A DNA stretch of 64,000 nucleotides from CAXBNB01 sp965267535 (GTDB taxonomy: Bacteria; Bacteroidota; Bacteroidia; Cytophagales; Cyclobacteriaceae): assembly GCA_965267535.1 (NCBI GenBank), contig OZ254082.1:1984001-2048000 (forward strand). Reading direction: 5' to 3'. The position numbers and the translations under genes are program-made. This document shows, piece by piece, positions 15,273 to 25,000 of the stretch (its first letter is position 1; every line of letters begins with the position of its first letter). Under the pieces are notes generated by a model, which searched no databases, was not told the origin of the DNA, and saw nothing but the letters and a program-made list of their open reading frames with translations.

Positions 15273-17681
15273 ATGCAAAACATCGCTCAACCATCAGTAG
15301 GAAGTCATTTGGAAGTCGAAGAAATTCTAAGTGATTACCGGTTGGCAGTAGAGAGTAGGGAAGATAGTTACATAGGCAGAAAAGAAGTTTTCATGGGCAA
15401 AGCCAAATTTGGAATATTTGGCGATGGTAAAGAAGTGCCTCAGATAGCTATGGCTAAGGTCTTTAAAAATGGAGATTTCAGAGCAGGCTACTATCGTGAC
15501 CAGACTTTTATGATGGCCATTGGTGAACTGACTTCACAAGAATTTTTTGCTCAGTTATATGCACATACAGATGTGGCAGCTGAGCCCGCATCTGCTGGCC
15601 GTTTGATGAATGGACATTTTGCTACACGATCGCTCGATGAAAATGGCAACTGGAAAGAGTTGGCCAATATGAAAAATTCGAGTGCGGATATTTCATGTAC
15701 AGCGGGACAAATTCCACGATTACTTGGGTTGGGATACGCTTCCAAGTTGTACAGAGACAACCCTGAACTACATCAGTTTAAACAATTTTCGAACAAAGGA
15801 AATGAAGTGGCCTTTGGTACCATAGGCAATGCGTCTACCTCTGAAGGTGCTTTTTTTGAAATGATAAATGCAGCAGGGGTGCTGCAAGTGCCTATCGTGT
15901 TGGCTGTTTGGGATGATGAGTATGGTATATCAGTGCCCAACAAATACCACACTACCAAAAGCAGTATATCAAAAGCACTCGCAGGTTTTCAACGAAACAA
16001 GAAGGAGAAAGGAATAGAGATTCTGGAGGTCAAGGGCTGGGATTATCCCGGGTTATGTGAGGCCTTTAGAAAGGCTGAGGCTATAGCCCGAGCCGAACAT
16101 GTTACCGTGTTGGTACATGTTGTAGAAGTGACACAGCCTCAGGGGCACTCTACTTCCGGTTCGCATGAAAGGTACAAGTCCAAAGAAAGACTGGACTGGG
16201 AGCGGGAGTACGATTGTGTACGGAAAATGCGCGAATGGATACTGGAGCAAGGGTTAGCTAACGACAATCAGCTGGATGCCATAGAGGAAGAAGCCAAAGC
16301 AGCAGCAAAGCAAGCTCGAACACGCGCCTGGAAAGCCTATTTGGCTAGTGTAAAGTCGGAGGCTACAGATGTATTGAGGTTGTTAAATACACTGGCAGCT
16401 GGCAGTAAGTACAAAAATCAGCTAAACCACCTAATTACTACTCTAAGAGAAACCGTAAACCCCAACAAGCTGGATGCAGAAAAAGCAGCCAGAAAAGCAT
16501 TGCGTTGGGTAGCCAAAGAAAATCATCCACAAAAAGAAATACTATCCAGTTGGATAAAGCAGAAGCAGCGTCAACGCTACGACGAGTATTCGAGTCATAT
16601 GTACTCAGAATCGGAGCATTCGGCTCTTAATGTGTCGCCGGTGCTTCCTGTATATGCCAGTGAGTTTAAGATGGTAGATGGCAGGGAAGTACTCAATGCT
16701 GTATTTGACGATATTTTCAAACGCAATCCTTTAGTTTTTGCTATGGGAGAAGACGTAGGAAAAATTGGAGATGTTAATCAGGGAATGGCGGGTTTGCAGG
16801 ACAAATACGGAGAAATCCGAGTGACAGATACCGGCATACGTGAAACATCCATCATGGGACAGGGAATAGGTGCAGCTCTCAGGGGGTTGCGTCCTATTGC
16901 TGAGATTCAATACCTCGACTATATTTACTACTGTATTCAGGTGCTTACCGACGATCTGGCATGCCTGCACTACCGAACCAAAGGTGGCCAAAAAGCCCCA
17001 TTGATTATTCGTACCAGAGGACATAGGCTCGAAGGCGTATGGCACTCGGGATCTCCAATGAGTATGATTCTGGGGTCGCTCAGAGGAATTTTCCTGCTGG
17101 TACCTCGAAACATGACACAGGCAGCAGGGTTTTACAACACCATGCTTGAGTCTGACGATACGGCCATTATCATTGAGAGTTTAAATGGCTATCGACTGAA
17201 GGAAAAAATGCCTGAGAATATAGGGGAAATTAAAGTGCCTCTCGGGCAACCTGAAATTCTAAAAGAAGGCAAGGATGTGACGGTAGTCACTTATGGTTCT
17301 ATGTGTCGCATAGTGATGGATGCAGCCCGGCAGTTGTCAGATTTTGGAATAGATGTAGAGGTGATCGATGTGCAGACACTTGAGCCGTTTGACCTCAATC
17401 ATGATATAGTGAAGTCACTGCAGAAGACAAACAGAATTGTCTTTGCGGATGAAGATGTGCCCGGAGGGGCTACAGCGTATATGTTGCAAAAAGTAATAGA
17501 AGGGCAGGAAGGATATAAGTATCTGGACTCACAGCCTGTTACTATTTCAGCAAAAGAACACAGACCTGCATACGGTTCAGACGGGGATTACTATTCTAAG
17601 CCCAATGCTGAGGAGGTGTTTGATAAGGTTTATGGACTTATGTCGGAAAGCGACCCGCAGGCCTATCCACCTCTTTATTAG
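15273..17681 (+). CDS. 2-oxoacid dehydrogenase E1, fused alpha and beta subunits
   Basis: The 802-residue protein joins an E1 alpha part (about 1-440) to an E1 beta part (about 470-802). E1 decarboxylates a 2-oxoacid with thiamine diphosphate and passes the acyl group to lipoyl-E2. The alpha part has GYYRDQT, the TPP-type region GTIGNASTSEGAF and WDDEYGIS. The beta part has GREVLNAVFDDIF, MGEDVG, TDTGIRE and QYLDYIYY. The fused form is common in Bacteroidota; branched-chain or pyruvate specificity cannot be told. The usual Asp of the TPP motif is Asn186 here. E2 and E3 are not in the window. A strong promoter precedes it. Confidence 0.9.
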   Translation: MQNIAQPSVGSHLEVEEILSDYRLAVESREDSYIGRKEVFMGKAKFGIFGDGKEVPQIAMAKVFKNGDFRAGYYRDQTFMMAIGELTSQEFFAQLYAHTDVAAEPASAGRLMNGHFATRSLDENGNWKELANMKNSSADISCTAGQIPRLLGLGYASKLYRDNPELHQFKQFSNKGNEVAFGTIGNASTSEGAFFEMINAAGVLQVPIVLAVWDDEYGISVPNKYHTTKSSISKALAGFQRNKKEKGIEILEVKGWDYPGLCEAFRKAEAIARAEHVTVLVHVVEVTQPQGHSTSGSHERYKSKERLDWEREYDCVRKMREWILEQGLANDNQLDAIEEEAKAAAKQARTRAWKAYLASVKSEATDVLRLLNTLAAGSKYKNQLNHLITTLRETVNPNKLDAEKAARKALRWVAKENHPQKEILSSWIKQKQRQRYDEYSSHMYSESEHSALNVSPVLPVYASEFKMVDGREVLNAVFDDIFKRNPLVFAMGEDVGKIGDVNQGMAGLQDKYGEIRVTDTGIRETSIMGQGIGAALRGLRPIAEIQYLDYIYYCIQVLTDDLACLHYRTKGGQKAPLIIRTRGHRLEGVWHSGSPMSMILGSLRGIFLLVPRNMTQAAGFYNTMLESDDTAIIIESLNGYRLKEKMPENIGEIKVPLGQPEILKEGKDVTVVTYGSMCRIVMDAARQLSDFGIDVEVIDVQTLEPFDLNHDIVKSLQKTNRIVFADEDVPGGATAYMLQKVIEGQEGYKYLDSQPVTISAKEHRPAYGSDGDYYSKPNAEEVFDKVYGLMSESDPQAYPPLY

Positions 17682-17709
17682 CAGATAGGATGGGTGGTGA
17701 AAAGACCCG

Positions 17710-18543
17710 CTATTGAAGAATACCTCTTAGAGTCAGGTCTCCACTTTCTACTTCGTTGCTCGTATGTAGTTGGCGGTCTTTTATTTTTACTTTTATTTTG
17801 AAAGTATCTGTACGGATAAGCGCAAAAAAGCCACTGGATACCATGCCGTATTTGATAGTGCCTTCCAGAGAAGACCCTACACTTTTCGGGTCGAAAATGG
17901 GGAATCTGGCATTGTAGTCTACACCACATCCGTTTTCGTCAAAAGCTCTCTTCCAATCAATAAATTCGTAATTGCCATTACGTTTTCTGTAAAAGTCCAC
18001 AAAAATATTGTTTCGATTTTCGTTTTTTACTACGTATAACGTGTCTTCAGTAAATACATCCAGATCTATGTTTTCACGTTTAGTCCCCTTAGGTACAAAA
18101 ACATCACGATCATCGTTTATAAAAAGCAAATCGTAATCGTCGCAACTGAAGGGTGGACGATTGTCGGTTTCGCTGATAAGCTGAGGGGGTACTCCCGAAT
18201 CGAATGCCAGTCTGTAGTATGGAGGTCTGGTGTCAGTGGCTCCCAAAGTCACAATTCTTCCATCTTCGTCTACTACAAAATCAAAATCCTGATAGGGATA
18301 GTCATTTTCATCGCTGTTTAGCCCAAGGTCTCCATCTCCGTCCTGAAAATCAATAAAGAGAATTAGAGAGTCTGGTTCGTTTTCAAACTCTTTGTATACC
18401 AGTTGGTTAAATTCTATCCGCGGAGTTATAGGAAAAGGGTCAGGAGCACTGCATGACCATGCTATGCAGGATAGAAGACAGGCAACAATAGCTAATGCAC
18501 CGAAGTGTCTGGGATTATTTTGAGTTGAAACTATTTTTGGCAT
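17710..18543 (-). CDS. Putative lipoprotein of unknown function
   Basis: The 277-residue protein has an N-terminal hydrophobic stretch (ALAIVACLLSCIAW) and a lipobox-like AWSC at residues 28-31. After it comes an acidic region with DFQDGDGDLGLN, a pattern frequent in Bacteroidota surface lipoproteins. I recognise no enzyme motif. Similar proteins are known only as hypothetical in Cytophagales, to my knowledge. It is convergent with the E1 gene (28 bases apart) and divergent from the LuxE-like gene. Confidence 0.75.
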   Translation of the reverse strand: MPKIVSTQNNPRHFGALAIVACLLSCIAWSCSAPDPFPITPRIEFNQLVYKEFENEPDSLILFIDFQDGDGDLGLNSDENDYPYQDFDFVVDEDGRIVTLGATDTRPPYYRLAFDSGVPPQLISETDNRPPFSCDDYDLLFINDDRDVFVPKGTKRENIDLDVFTEDTLYVVKNENRNNIFVDFYRKRNGNYEFIDWKRAFDENGCGVDYNARFPIFDPKSVGSSLEGTIKYGMVSSGFFALIRTDTFKIKVKIKDRQLHTSNEVESGDLTLRGILQ

Positions 18544-18619
18544 CTTTATTCGCGTTACATTTGCTAATTTAATCGATAATAATACAATTCTTCACATAAA
18601 AACCCTTAACAACTTTCCT

Positions 18620-19609
18620 GTGCATTCTTTATCGTCGCTGAAAGAAAAAATATTGAATATAGATGATTCCACATTTGAGGAAACAGCATTGGAGGTCTTT
18701 CGTTTTCAGGCTCTAAACAATCAAGTTTACGCAGAATACCTGGATGGGTTGAATGTAAAGCCAGAGTCTGTTCGTGCCATACACGATATTCCTTTTCTTC
18801 CTATTTCTTTTTTCAAGACACATGAAGTAAAAACCTCCAAGTGGGAGCCTCAAAAGGAATTTTTGAGCAGTGGTACTACCGGTATGCAGCGAAGTAAGCA
18901 CTTGATAGAGGATGTGGCATACTATCGGCGTGTAGCTACGCAAATATACACACAGGTATATGGTGAATTGAAGGACACAACGTTGTTGGCTCTTTTGCCC
19001 TCGTACCAAGAACAGGGCAGTTCAGGATTGATTAATATGGTTGATCATTTTATGACGCTAACCCGGAATCCGGTTTCCGGATATTATCTGTCAGATTATG
19101 CCGGATTGAAAATGGCCATAGATGAAAGTTTGAATAAGGGAGCAAGAGTAGCTTTGTTTGGTGTTTCGTTTGCCTTATTGGAGTTTGCTGCCGCTGTTAA
19201 TGGTTCGCTCGAAGGGCTAACCGTGATTGAGACCGGGGGAATGAAGGGGAGAGGACCAGAGTATACCAAGGCTGAGTTGCACGAAGTGTTGAAAAAAGGA
19301 CTTGGTGTTTCGGCTATTCATTCAGAGTATGGTATGACAGAGTTGATGTCGCAAGCCTACTCAAAAGGTGATGGCGTGTTTACTTCTCCAAATTGGATGA
19401 AAATAATAATTCGTGAGTTGAATGACCCGTTTAATTATTTGAAAAAAGGAAGGACAGGTGGGATAAATGTAATAGATTTGGCGAATATTCACTCATGTGC
19501 TTTTATCGAAACGAAAGACATAGGGGTGGTGAAAGATGATAATTCGTTTGAAATCTTAGGCAGGATAGACAATTCGGATCTTAGAGGGTGTAATTTATTG
19601 ATCTCCTAA
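18620..19609 (+). CDS. LuxE-like acyl-protein synthetase
   Basis: The 329-residue protein belongs to the LuxE family (PF04443), ANL-type enzymes that activate fatty acids as acyl-AMP. IPFLPISFFKTHEVKT, FLSSGTTGMQRSKH (the phosphate-binding S-S-G-T-T-G loop, about residues 87-92), GSSGLINMVDHFM and SEYGMTELMSQAYS are visible. In luminous bacteria LuxE works with LuxC and LuxD, but no such genes are near. Orphan relatives occur in Bacteroidota with unknown roles. The start is a GTG at 18620; no ATG upstream in frame fits. Confidence 0.8.
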   Translation: MHSLSSLKEKILNIDDSTFEETALEVFRFQALNNQVYAEYLDGLNVKPESVRAIHDIPFLPISFFKTHEVKTSKWEPQKEFLSSGTTGMQRSKHLIEDVAYYRRVATQIYTQVYGELKDTTLLALLPSYQEQGSSGLINMVDHFMTLTRNPVSGYYLSDYAGLKMAIDESLNKGARVALFGVSFALLEFAAAVNGSLEGLTVIETGGMKGRGPEYTKAELHEVLKKGLGVSAIHSEYGMTELMSQAYSKGDGVFTSPNWMKIIIRELNDPFNYLKKGRTGGINVIDLANIHSCAFIETKDIGVVKDDNSFEILGRIDNSDLRGCNLLIS

Positions 19610-19724
19610 CCTTTTATTTGTGTAGTCGTTTAGGTTATTTGATATTATTTCATTTTTTTTGAACTGAATGTCATTTTTTATATATTTAAACCTAGAAAGG
19701 TAATTTGTGTTAAACTCTACTATT

Positions 19725-19841
19725 ATGAAATTGAAAGCGTTAATATTAGCATTGGTTGTTTTAGCAGCGAGCGCTTGTACTCAAAGAACATGTCCTACTT
19801 ATGCTAAGCAGGATGTGAAAAGTGAAAACTTGTCGAAATAA
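19725..19841 (+). CDS. 38-residue small lipoprotein
   Basis: The frame from ATG 19725 to TAA 19839-19841 encodes a 38-residue peptide. MKLKALILALVVLAASAC has a basic start, a hydrophobic core and a lipobox A-S-A-C with Cys18. The mature part is only about 21 residues (CTQRTCPTYAK..., ending LSK). It is too short for most gene callers. The composition is exactly that of a lipoprotein signal, and a hairpin with a T-tract follows at 19864. The gene is isolated between the LuxE-like gene and the response regulator. Function is unknown. Confidence 0.7.
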   Translation: MKLKALILALVVLAASACTQRTCPTYAKQDVKSENLSK

Positions 19842-19863
19842 TTTACTAATTACAGGTGTGTGA

Positions 19864-19895
19864 ATGCGGGTGTTTATATGTCCGCATATTTTTTT
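19864..19895. terminator. Rho-independent terminator overlapping response regulator 3' end
   Basis: ATGCGG (19864-19869) pairs with CCGCAT (19882-19887), followed by ATTTTTTT on the plus strand. It ends transcription of the 38-residue lipoprotein gene. It overlaps the last codons of the convergent regulator gene. Confidence 0.6.
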
Positions 19896-21034
19896 ATGTG
19901 CTCTTCTGTGATCTGATCCTGACTCATAATCACAAGCCTTTCCACTACATTTCTCAACTCGCGAATGTTGCCACTCCAGGCTCCCTTTTGTAGGAGTTTG
20001 ATGGCCTTTTCATCTATTTTCTTTGGCATATTGCCATACTCGGCAGCAATGTCCTTCAAAAATTTGTCTACCAGCAAAGGAATGTCTTCCTGGCGCTCGG
20101 CCAGTGTGGGTACGTTTATTACGATTACGCTAAGTCGGTGGTAGAGGTCTTCTCTGAATTGTTTGTTGGCTATCGCTTCTTTCAGGTCTTTGTTGGTAGC
20201 GGCGATTACTCGCACATTTACCGTTATTTCCTTATCACCTCCTACGCGCGTTATTTTATTTTCCTGCAATGCACGCAACACTTTGGCTTGCGCAGAGAGA
20301 CTCATGTCGCCTATTTCGTCCAGAAATAAGGTGCCACCGTCAGCCTGCTCAAATTTCCCTATCCTTTTCTTTATTGCAGAGGTAAATGATCCTTTTTCGT
20401 GACCAAATAGCTCACTTTCGATAAGTTCAGAAGGTATAGCAGCGCAATTAACTTCTATCAGAGGCATTTTTGATCGGCTGCTTAACTTGTGTATGGCATT
20501 GGCGACCAGTTCTTTGCCAGTTCCGTTTGCGCCGTAAATAAAAACCCGTGCATCAGTAGGAGCTACTTTCTCTATCATTTCTTTTACTTCCATGATAGAT
20601 TGTGATTCACCTACTATCTCCTTTGATTTGGATACTTTTTTCTTTAAAATCTTGGTTTCTGTTACCAGATTTGATTTTTCACAGGCATTGCGTATGGTTA
20701 ACAGAAGACGGTTGAGATCAGGTGGCTTTTGAACAAAATCAAATGCCCCTTTTTTAGTGGCTTCTACAGCGGTCTCGATGTTTCCATGAGCAGAAATCAT
20801 GATGAATTGAGCTCCATTGCCTGCTTCCTGAGCTTTTTCCAGTACTTCTATACCATCCATTTCAGGCATTTTGATATCGCATAGCGCTATATCATACTCA
20901 TTTTGCAGCAACATGTCCAGTCCCATCTTTCCATTTTCAGCTTCGTCTATCTCGTATTTTTCATATTCGAGTATATCACGAAGTGTGTGCCTTATGCTCT
21001 TTTCATCATCAATGATGAGAATTTTTTTACTCAT
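19874..21034 (-). CDS. Response regulator with AAA+ domain, no DNA-binding domain
   Basis: Start chosen at MSKKILIIDDEK (21034), which begins a standard receiver domain; an upstream ATG adds nine residues without homology. The 386-residue protein has a receiver with Asp53 (LCDIKMPEMDG). A sigma-54-type AAA+ domain follows, with Walker A GANGTGKE at 168-175 and Walker B TLFLDE at 235-240. The arginine-rich sensor WSGNIRELRNVVERL is at about 353-367. The protein stops there: the Fis-type helix-turn-helix of NtrC proteins is missing. The GAFTGA sigma-54 contact loop reads GSFTSA (215-220). A regulatory role through another mechanism is possible. Confidence 0.87.
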   Translation of the reverse strand: MSKKILIIDDEKSIRHTLRDILEYEKYEIDEAENGKMGLDMLLQNEYDIALCDIKMPEMDGIEVLEKAQEAGNGAQFIMISAHGNIETAVEATKKGAFDFVQKPPDLNRLLLTIRNACEKSNLVTETKILKKKVSKSKEIVGESQSIMEVKEMIEKVAPTDARVFIYGANGTGKELVANAIHKLSSRSKMPLIEVNCAAIPSELIESELFGHEKGSFTSAIKKRIGKFEQADGGTLFLDEIGDMSLSAQAKVLRALQENKITRVGGDKEITVNVRVIAATNKDLKEAIANKQFREDLYHRLSVIVINVPTLAERQEDIPLLVDKFLKDIAAEYGNMPKKIDEKAIKLLQKGAWSGNIRELRNVVERLVIMSQDQITEEHIKKYADI

Positions 21035-21061
21035 AAATCCGCTACTTAAATAAAAAAACAA

Positions 21062-21452
21062 AACAGGCCTGTAAGCCGGGTTCTGTATTCCGACAAGTCG
21101 GAATCCTTATCATTTATCTGGCCCTACCATTGCTGGCAGGGTCTATCAATCTACCCTTCCTGCCTCGCCACCGTAGTGACGACAAAACGGGTCGCTTCTG
21201 GGGCAGGATTTATTTGATCTTTCAGCTCGTAAGGTTTACATTGCCACTTTGGTCGCCCAAAATGCGGTGAGCTCTTACCTCACCGTTTCACCCTTACCTA
21301 CCGATAGACGAGTCTGTCGATAGGCGGTATACTTTCTGTTGCACTGTCTGTGTTTCTTGTTCAAAAACACCTTCCTGTTAGGAAGTACGATACCCTATGC
21401 TGCCCGGACTTTCCTTTCCGATAAAAACCGGAACGATAAGGCGGCCTGTTGC
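21062..21452 (-). ncRNA. rnpB: RNase P RNA
   Basis: On the minus strand the sequence begins with AACAGGCCGCC and has GGAAAGTCCGGGCAGCATAG, a universally conserved segment of bacterial RNase P RNA. It ends with CAGAACCCGGCTTACAGGCC, the conserved 3' segment. The ends pair (AACAGGCC with GGCCTGTT) as helix P1. Length is about 390 bases, typical for the bacterial A type. It removes 5' leaders of tRNA precursors. A TAAATTTG -7 element at 21463-21456 ends only a few bases before the RNA. No convincing -33 box was found. Confidence 0.95.
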
Positions 21453-21543
21453 CAACAAATTTAATCATTACACGGAATTCCTCTTCGGATATGATTAGAT
21501 TTTAGCTGCTTTTTGGAAGTTTATTTGTAGAGAGAGGGAGATA

Positions 21544-21930
21544 TCAGAATATGTCTTTGCCCGTTATTTTAAATTCCCATTTATCTGCCAGGTGTGCGAC
21601 ATCCAGTATTACTTTTTTTAGCAGTGCCTGATCAATGTTGTCGGTATTGAAATTGGCTTCTACGTTTAAAAATTCTTTAGATAGGGCAAATTTACAAAAG
21701 GGAATTTCATGGTTTTCCTGCAGCAATTCCCGGATGTTTACATTGTCATCGCTGCTACATACTTTCGACGAAATGTTGATGAGATGTTCATTAGGAAGGA
21801 TTTCTGCTATTACGGTTTGAAATCGATCGTCCTTGAGTGGTACTATTATTACGGATCTTTCATCATCGTATTCTGAGTAGCTGCCATCGATCTCCTCAGC
21901 GTATGCCTTCATAAATTCGTTTAAGTTCAT
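21544..21930 (-). CDS. Small hypothetical protein, possible YbjN/chaperone-like fold
   Basis: The 128-residue acidic, soluble protein has no signal peptide or membrane segment. The alternation of short helices and strands (MNLNEFMKAYAEE, ERSVIIVPL, FCKFALS, LNVEANF, ending with a 25-residue helix) resembles the YbjN / type III chaperone-like fold, but I cannot confirm family membership. It lies between rnpB and tamB and is probably expressed from its own promoter. Confidence 0.65.
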   Translation of the reverse strand: MNLNEFMKAYAEEIDGSYSEYDDERSVIIVPLKDDRFQTVIAEILPNEHLINISSKVCSSDDNVNIRELLQENHEIPFCKFALSKEFLNVEANFNTDNIDQALLKKVILDVAHLADKWEFKITGKDIF

Positions 21931-22013
21931 CTTTCTGAATTAATAACGTTGAACATATCATTTACATAAATGTACATAATAATAAAGTCTCAGAAAATTA
22001 TTTCAGGCAAATG

Positions 22014-25000
22014 TTACTTGCTAGAGGGCTCGGGCTCTTCCTCTTCGCGAATGGCTTCCGATTTTGTGCTGGGTTCTTCGTCGGTAGGAGGCAGGTTCTT
22101 TTTGCGGGTTTCTATCAGTAGGTCTTTTAGCTGATCGAAGCTTCTGATGTACTGAAAACTAAAGCCTGTTTCGTTATTGTTGTTGCCCAGTTCGCGGCTG
22201 GTATAGCTGTTGGCGTTGGATCTGCTATACATTTTGGCTCTGAAGCGGCCGTCGGGGGTGAGCAGGTATTCTACGGTCCAGTCTCCAATGATAGATGAAA
22301 TGTCAGAGTGGTTTTGTTCGTCTGCAAAGCCACCTCCTCGGGTAACTTTTAACCTGCCGTCTAAAAAAGAGTAGGACAGGCGAAGTTGAAAGGTGTTGAG
22401 TGCCTCGTCGCTGAGTCCGGCCAGGTTTACATCTACTTCCAGGTTTTCGTCTACCTGAGTGGCCCAGTAGCTGAGCTGGTTCGATACAAATTCGCTGAGG
22501 CTATTGCCAAAGGTTTGAGAGGTGTTGACCTGAAAGCTGTTTTCGGGTGAAAATTTGCGCAGAATTACCAAACTAAATACCTGACGCTTCATTTCTTGTT
22601 CGTTGGCATCAAGGCGTGATTTAAATGCCCTTACCTTGTCTTCAACCGGGATTAAGTTTCCTTCCGAGAAGATGTTGTCCGGATAGTCCTGAATGTCGAT
22701 ATCAAAGCTTATTTCGGGAGACATAAGGTTGCCGTTCAGGTAAAGGTCTACAATGGAAGGGTATTTTGTACGTACTTTCGAATCGTTGCTGGTTACATTC
22801 AATATGGGTGCCAATGAGGCGAGCTGTCTGTACCGAGCATGAATGTTTAACTGGGCACCATAAGGGTCGCCATACCAAGATATACTGCTTCCTTTTTGTA
22901 TATCAAATTCTTTGTTGATGATGTTGTAGAGAGTAAAATTATACCCTCCTGATTCGATTTGCAGGTCACCAAACATATTGAAATCCCCATAGGGGTCTAT
23001 CAGTAGTTTGATGTTTCCGTTTCCTCGTCCACGAATAATGTCTCCGGATTTGACATCAAAGATAAGTTCTGTATATGCATCGTTGGTTACTTCTATTTCA
23101 AAGTCGAGTTTGAGCCCTTTCAGGTTTATTTCTTCTTCAGCGATTTGTGCTATTCGCTTTTGATGCTCAGGGTCGGATAAATCTACAAAAGAGATGTAGT
23201 CTTTTTGCTCTACATTGTACTCGGATAGCTCACCAATAGGAATCGATATCCGTGTGCCCTTGTTGGTTTTGGCATACGCTTTTATTTGCAGATTATTTAC
23301 CGCACCTAGTATATTGATATTGCCGGTGGCAAATGCTGTACCGTAGTAGAGGGAATTGTCTTTGGGACCGGTACCCAGTAGTTTGAAGTTGTTGTACTGT
23401 CCGGCTATGTCTAAAATAAAATGCTGAAAACCATCATGGAAAATACCTCCGTTGAAGGTAGCTTCGTTGTTGCGCGAATCAACAAGCTTTAGGTTGTCTA
23501 CACCGATTTGGTTTTCTTCAAACACTATTCCGCCTGAAAAAGTGTAGGTGGTGTTGGTGTAGTTTATAGTAATATGTCCGTCGGTAATGGTGCCGGGCTT
23601 GTTTTTACTATCTAGTATGGGAGCAGTAGGCGTGCCCGAAATATAGAAACTACCCGATGCAAGACCGCTTAAATTGGTAAAGTAGTCTTTGATAAAAGGT
23701 TGTATGATGTTGAGGTTGGCATTGTCAAAGTCAGCCTGCATATCCAGCTGATTGCCATCGCGCATAGGGTAGAAGTATCCCATTACATCAATAATTCTTT
23801 TGTCGGATCGGTTTACCGTGAAATTGAGCCCGAGCCTGTCGCGGTTGTTTTCCCAGTCCGAAAAGCAATCGATATCTCCTACGAGAAAATCTTCAATATA
23901 AAACGACTGTGCTTTGATATTGCTGCCTATGAGTATGTCATCTTCCAGCATATTTATGTCTATGTTGCCATCTACTATGCCTGATATTTCAATAGGAGAT
24001 ATCGTGTTGAGACTTTTTACACTGAAGTTGCGAATATCTACATGAAGTTGCTCGCTGGGCACGTTGGACAATATACCGTTTACGGCTATGGATTGATCGT
24101 CTTGCCTCAAGCTCACATTATCGAAAATAAACTTATCGTTATGAAAAATAACCTGATTAGCTGAGTCGAAAGACCAGTATTTGCCCAAGGCTTGTATGTC
24201 TGATTTTTTGAAGTAAAAAAGGATGGAATCCTGCAAAAAATCAACACCGGCTTTTAGATCCAGGTTGTTGTCAAGGTTTTCCTGAGCCAGGTTAAATTCC
24301 AGATCCATGTGGTCGTTTGACCAGATAGTCTCGAAGTAGATATTGTCAGTTCGGGAGTTTTCATTCCACTGTTGCTCATTAGAGGATATGAAAAAAGAGG
24401 CAAGAGTATTGCGTTGATTGTGTTTTTTTGAAATAAATATATCAAGCTGATTCTTTAAGAGCAGGTTGTCGCCTATAGCCAGTGTATCGAGTACAGAGTT
24501 TAATGTAACGATAGAGGTGTTGTCGGAGGTGAGGTGGCCATCAAAAATCAGGTTTTTAGACACTTTGATATCCGGCCTGAAGGGTTGGATAAAACGGTTG
24601 GCATCCCAGAAGTTTATTTTCAATTCTACTTCAAAACTTTCCGCTTCTTCTACTTCTTTTTGTTCGTAGTAGGTAGTGATTTGTTCTTCGTCATTGATGA
24701 GGTTGAGGCGTAGCTCTTTGTATAGGTCGTTGATTTCCTTTACTACGTTTGAGTTTTTGAAATCTCCCTTTGCCTGTGCAGATAGTCCATCTGTTTCCAG
24801 TGCAATGATGCGTTCGTTATTGTTTTTCTGGGAAATAAACTTGATAGAATCAAACTGTAGTAAATCAGACTCGATCAGTAGTTTGGTGTTTTCCAGATTA
24901 GCAAACCCCTTGAGACTGTCGATATGAAATCCTTCCAGATCGGCGTTGATATGAGATGAAATGAAAATGTCTTTTTCAGCAAAGCCGAGTGGCTTCAGTT

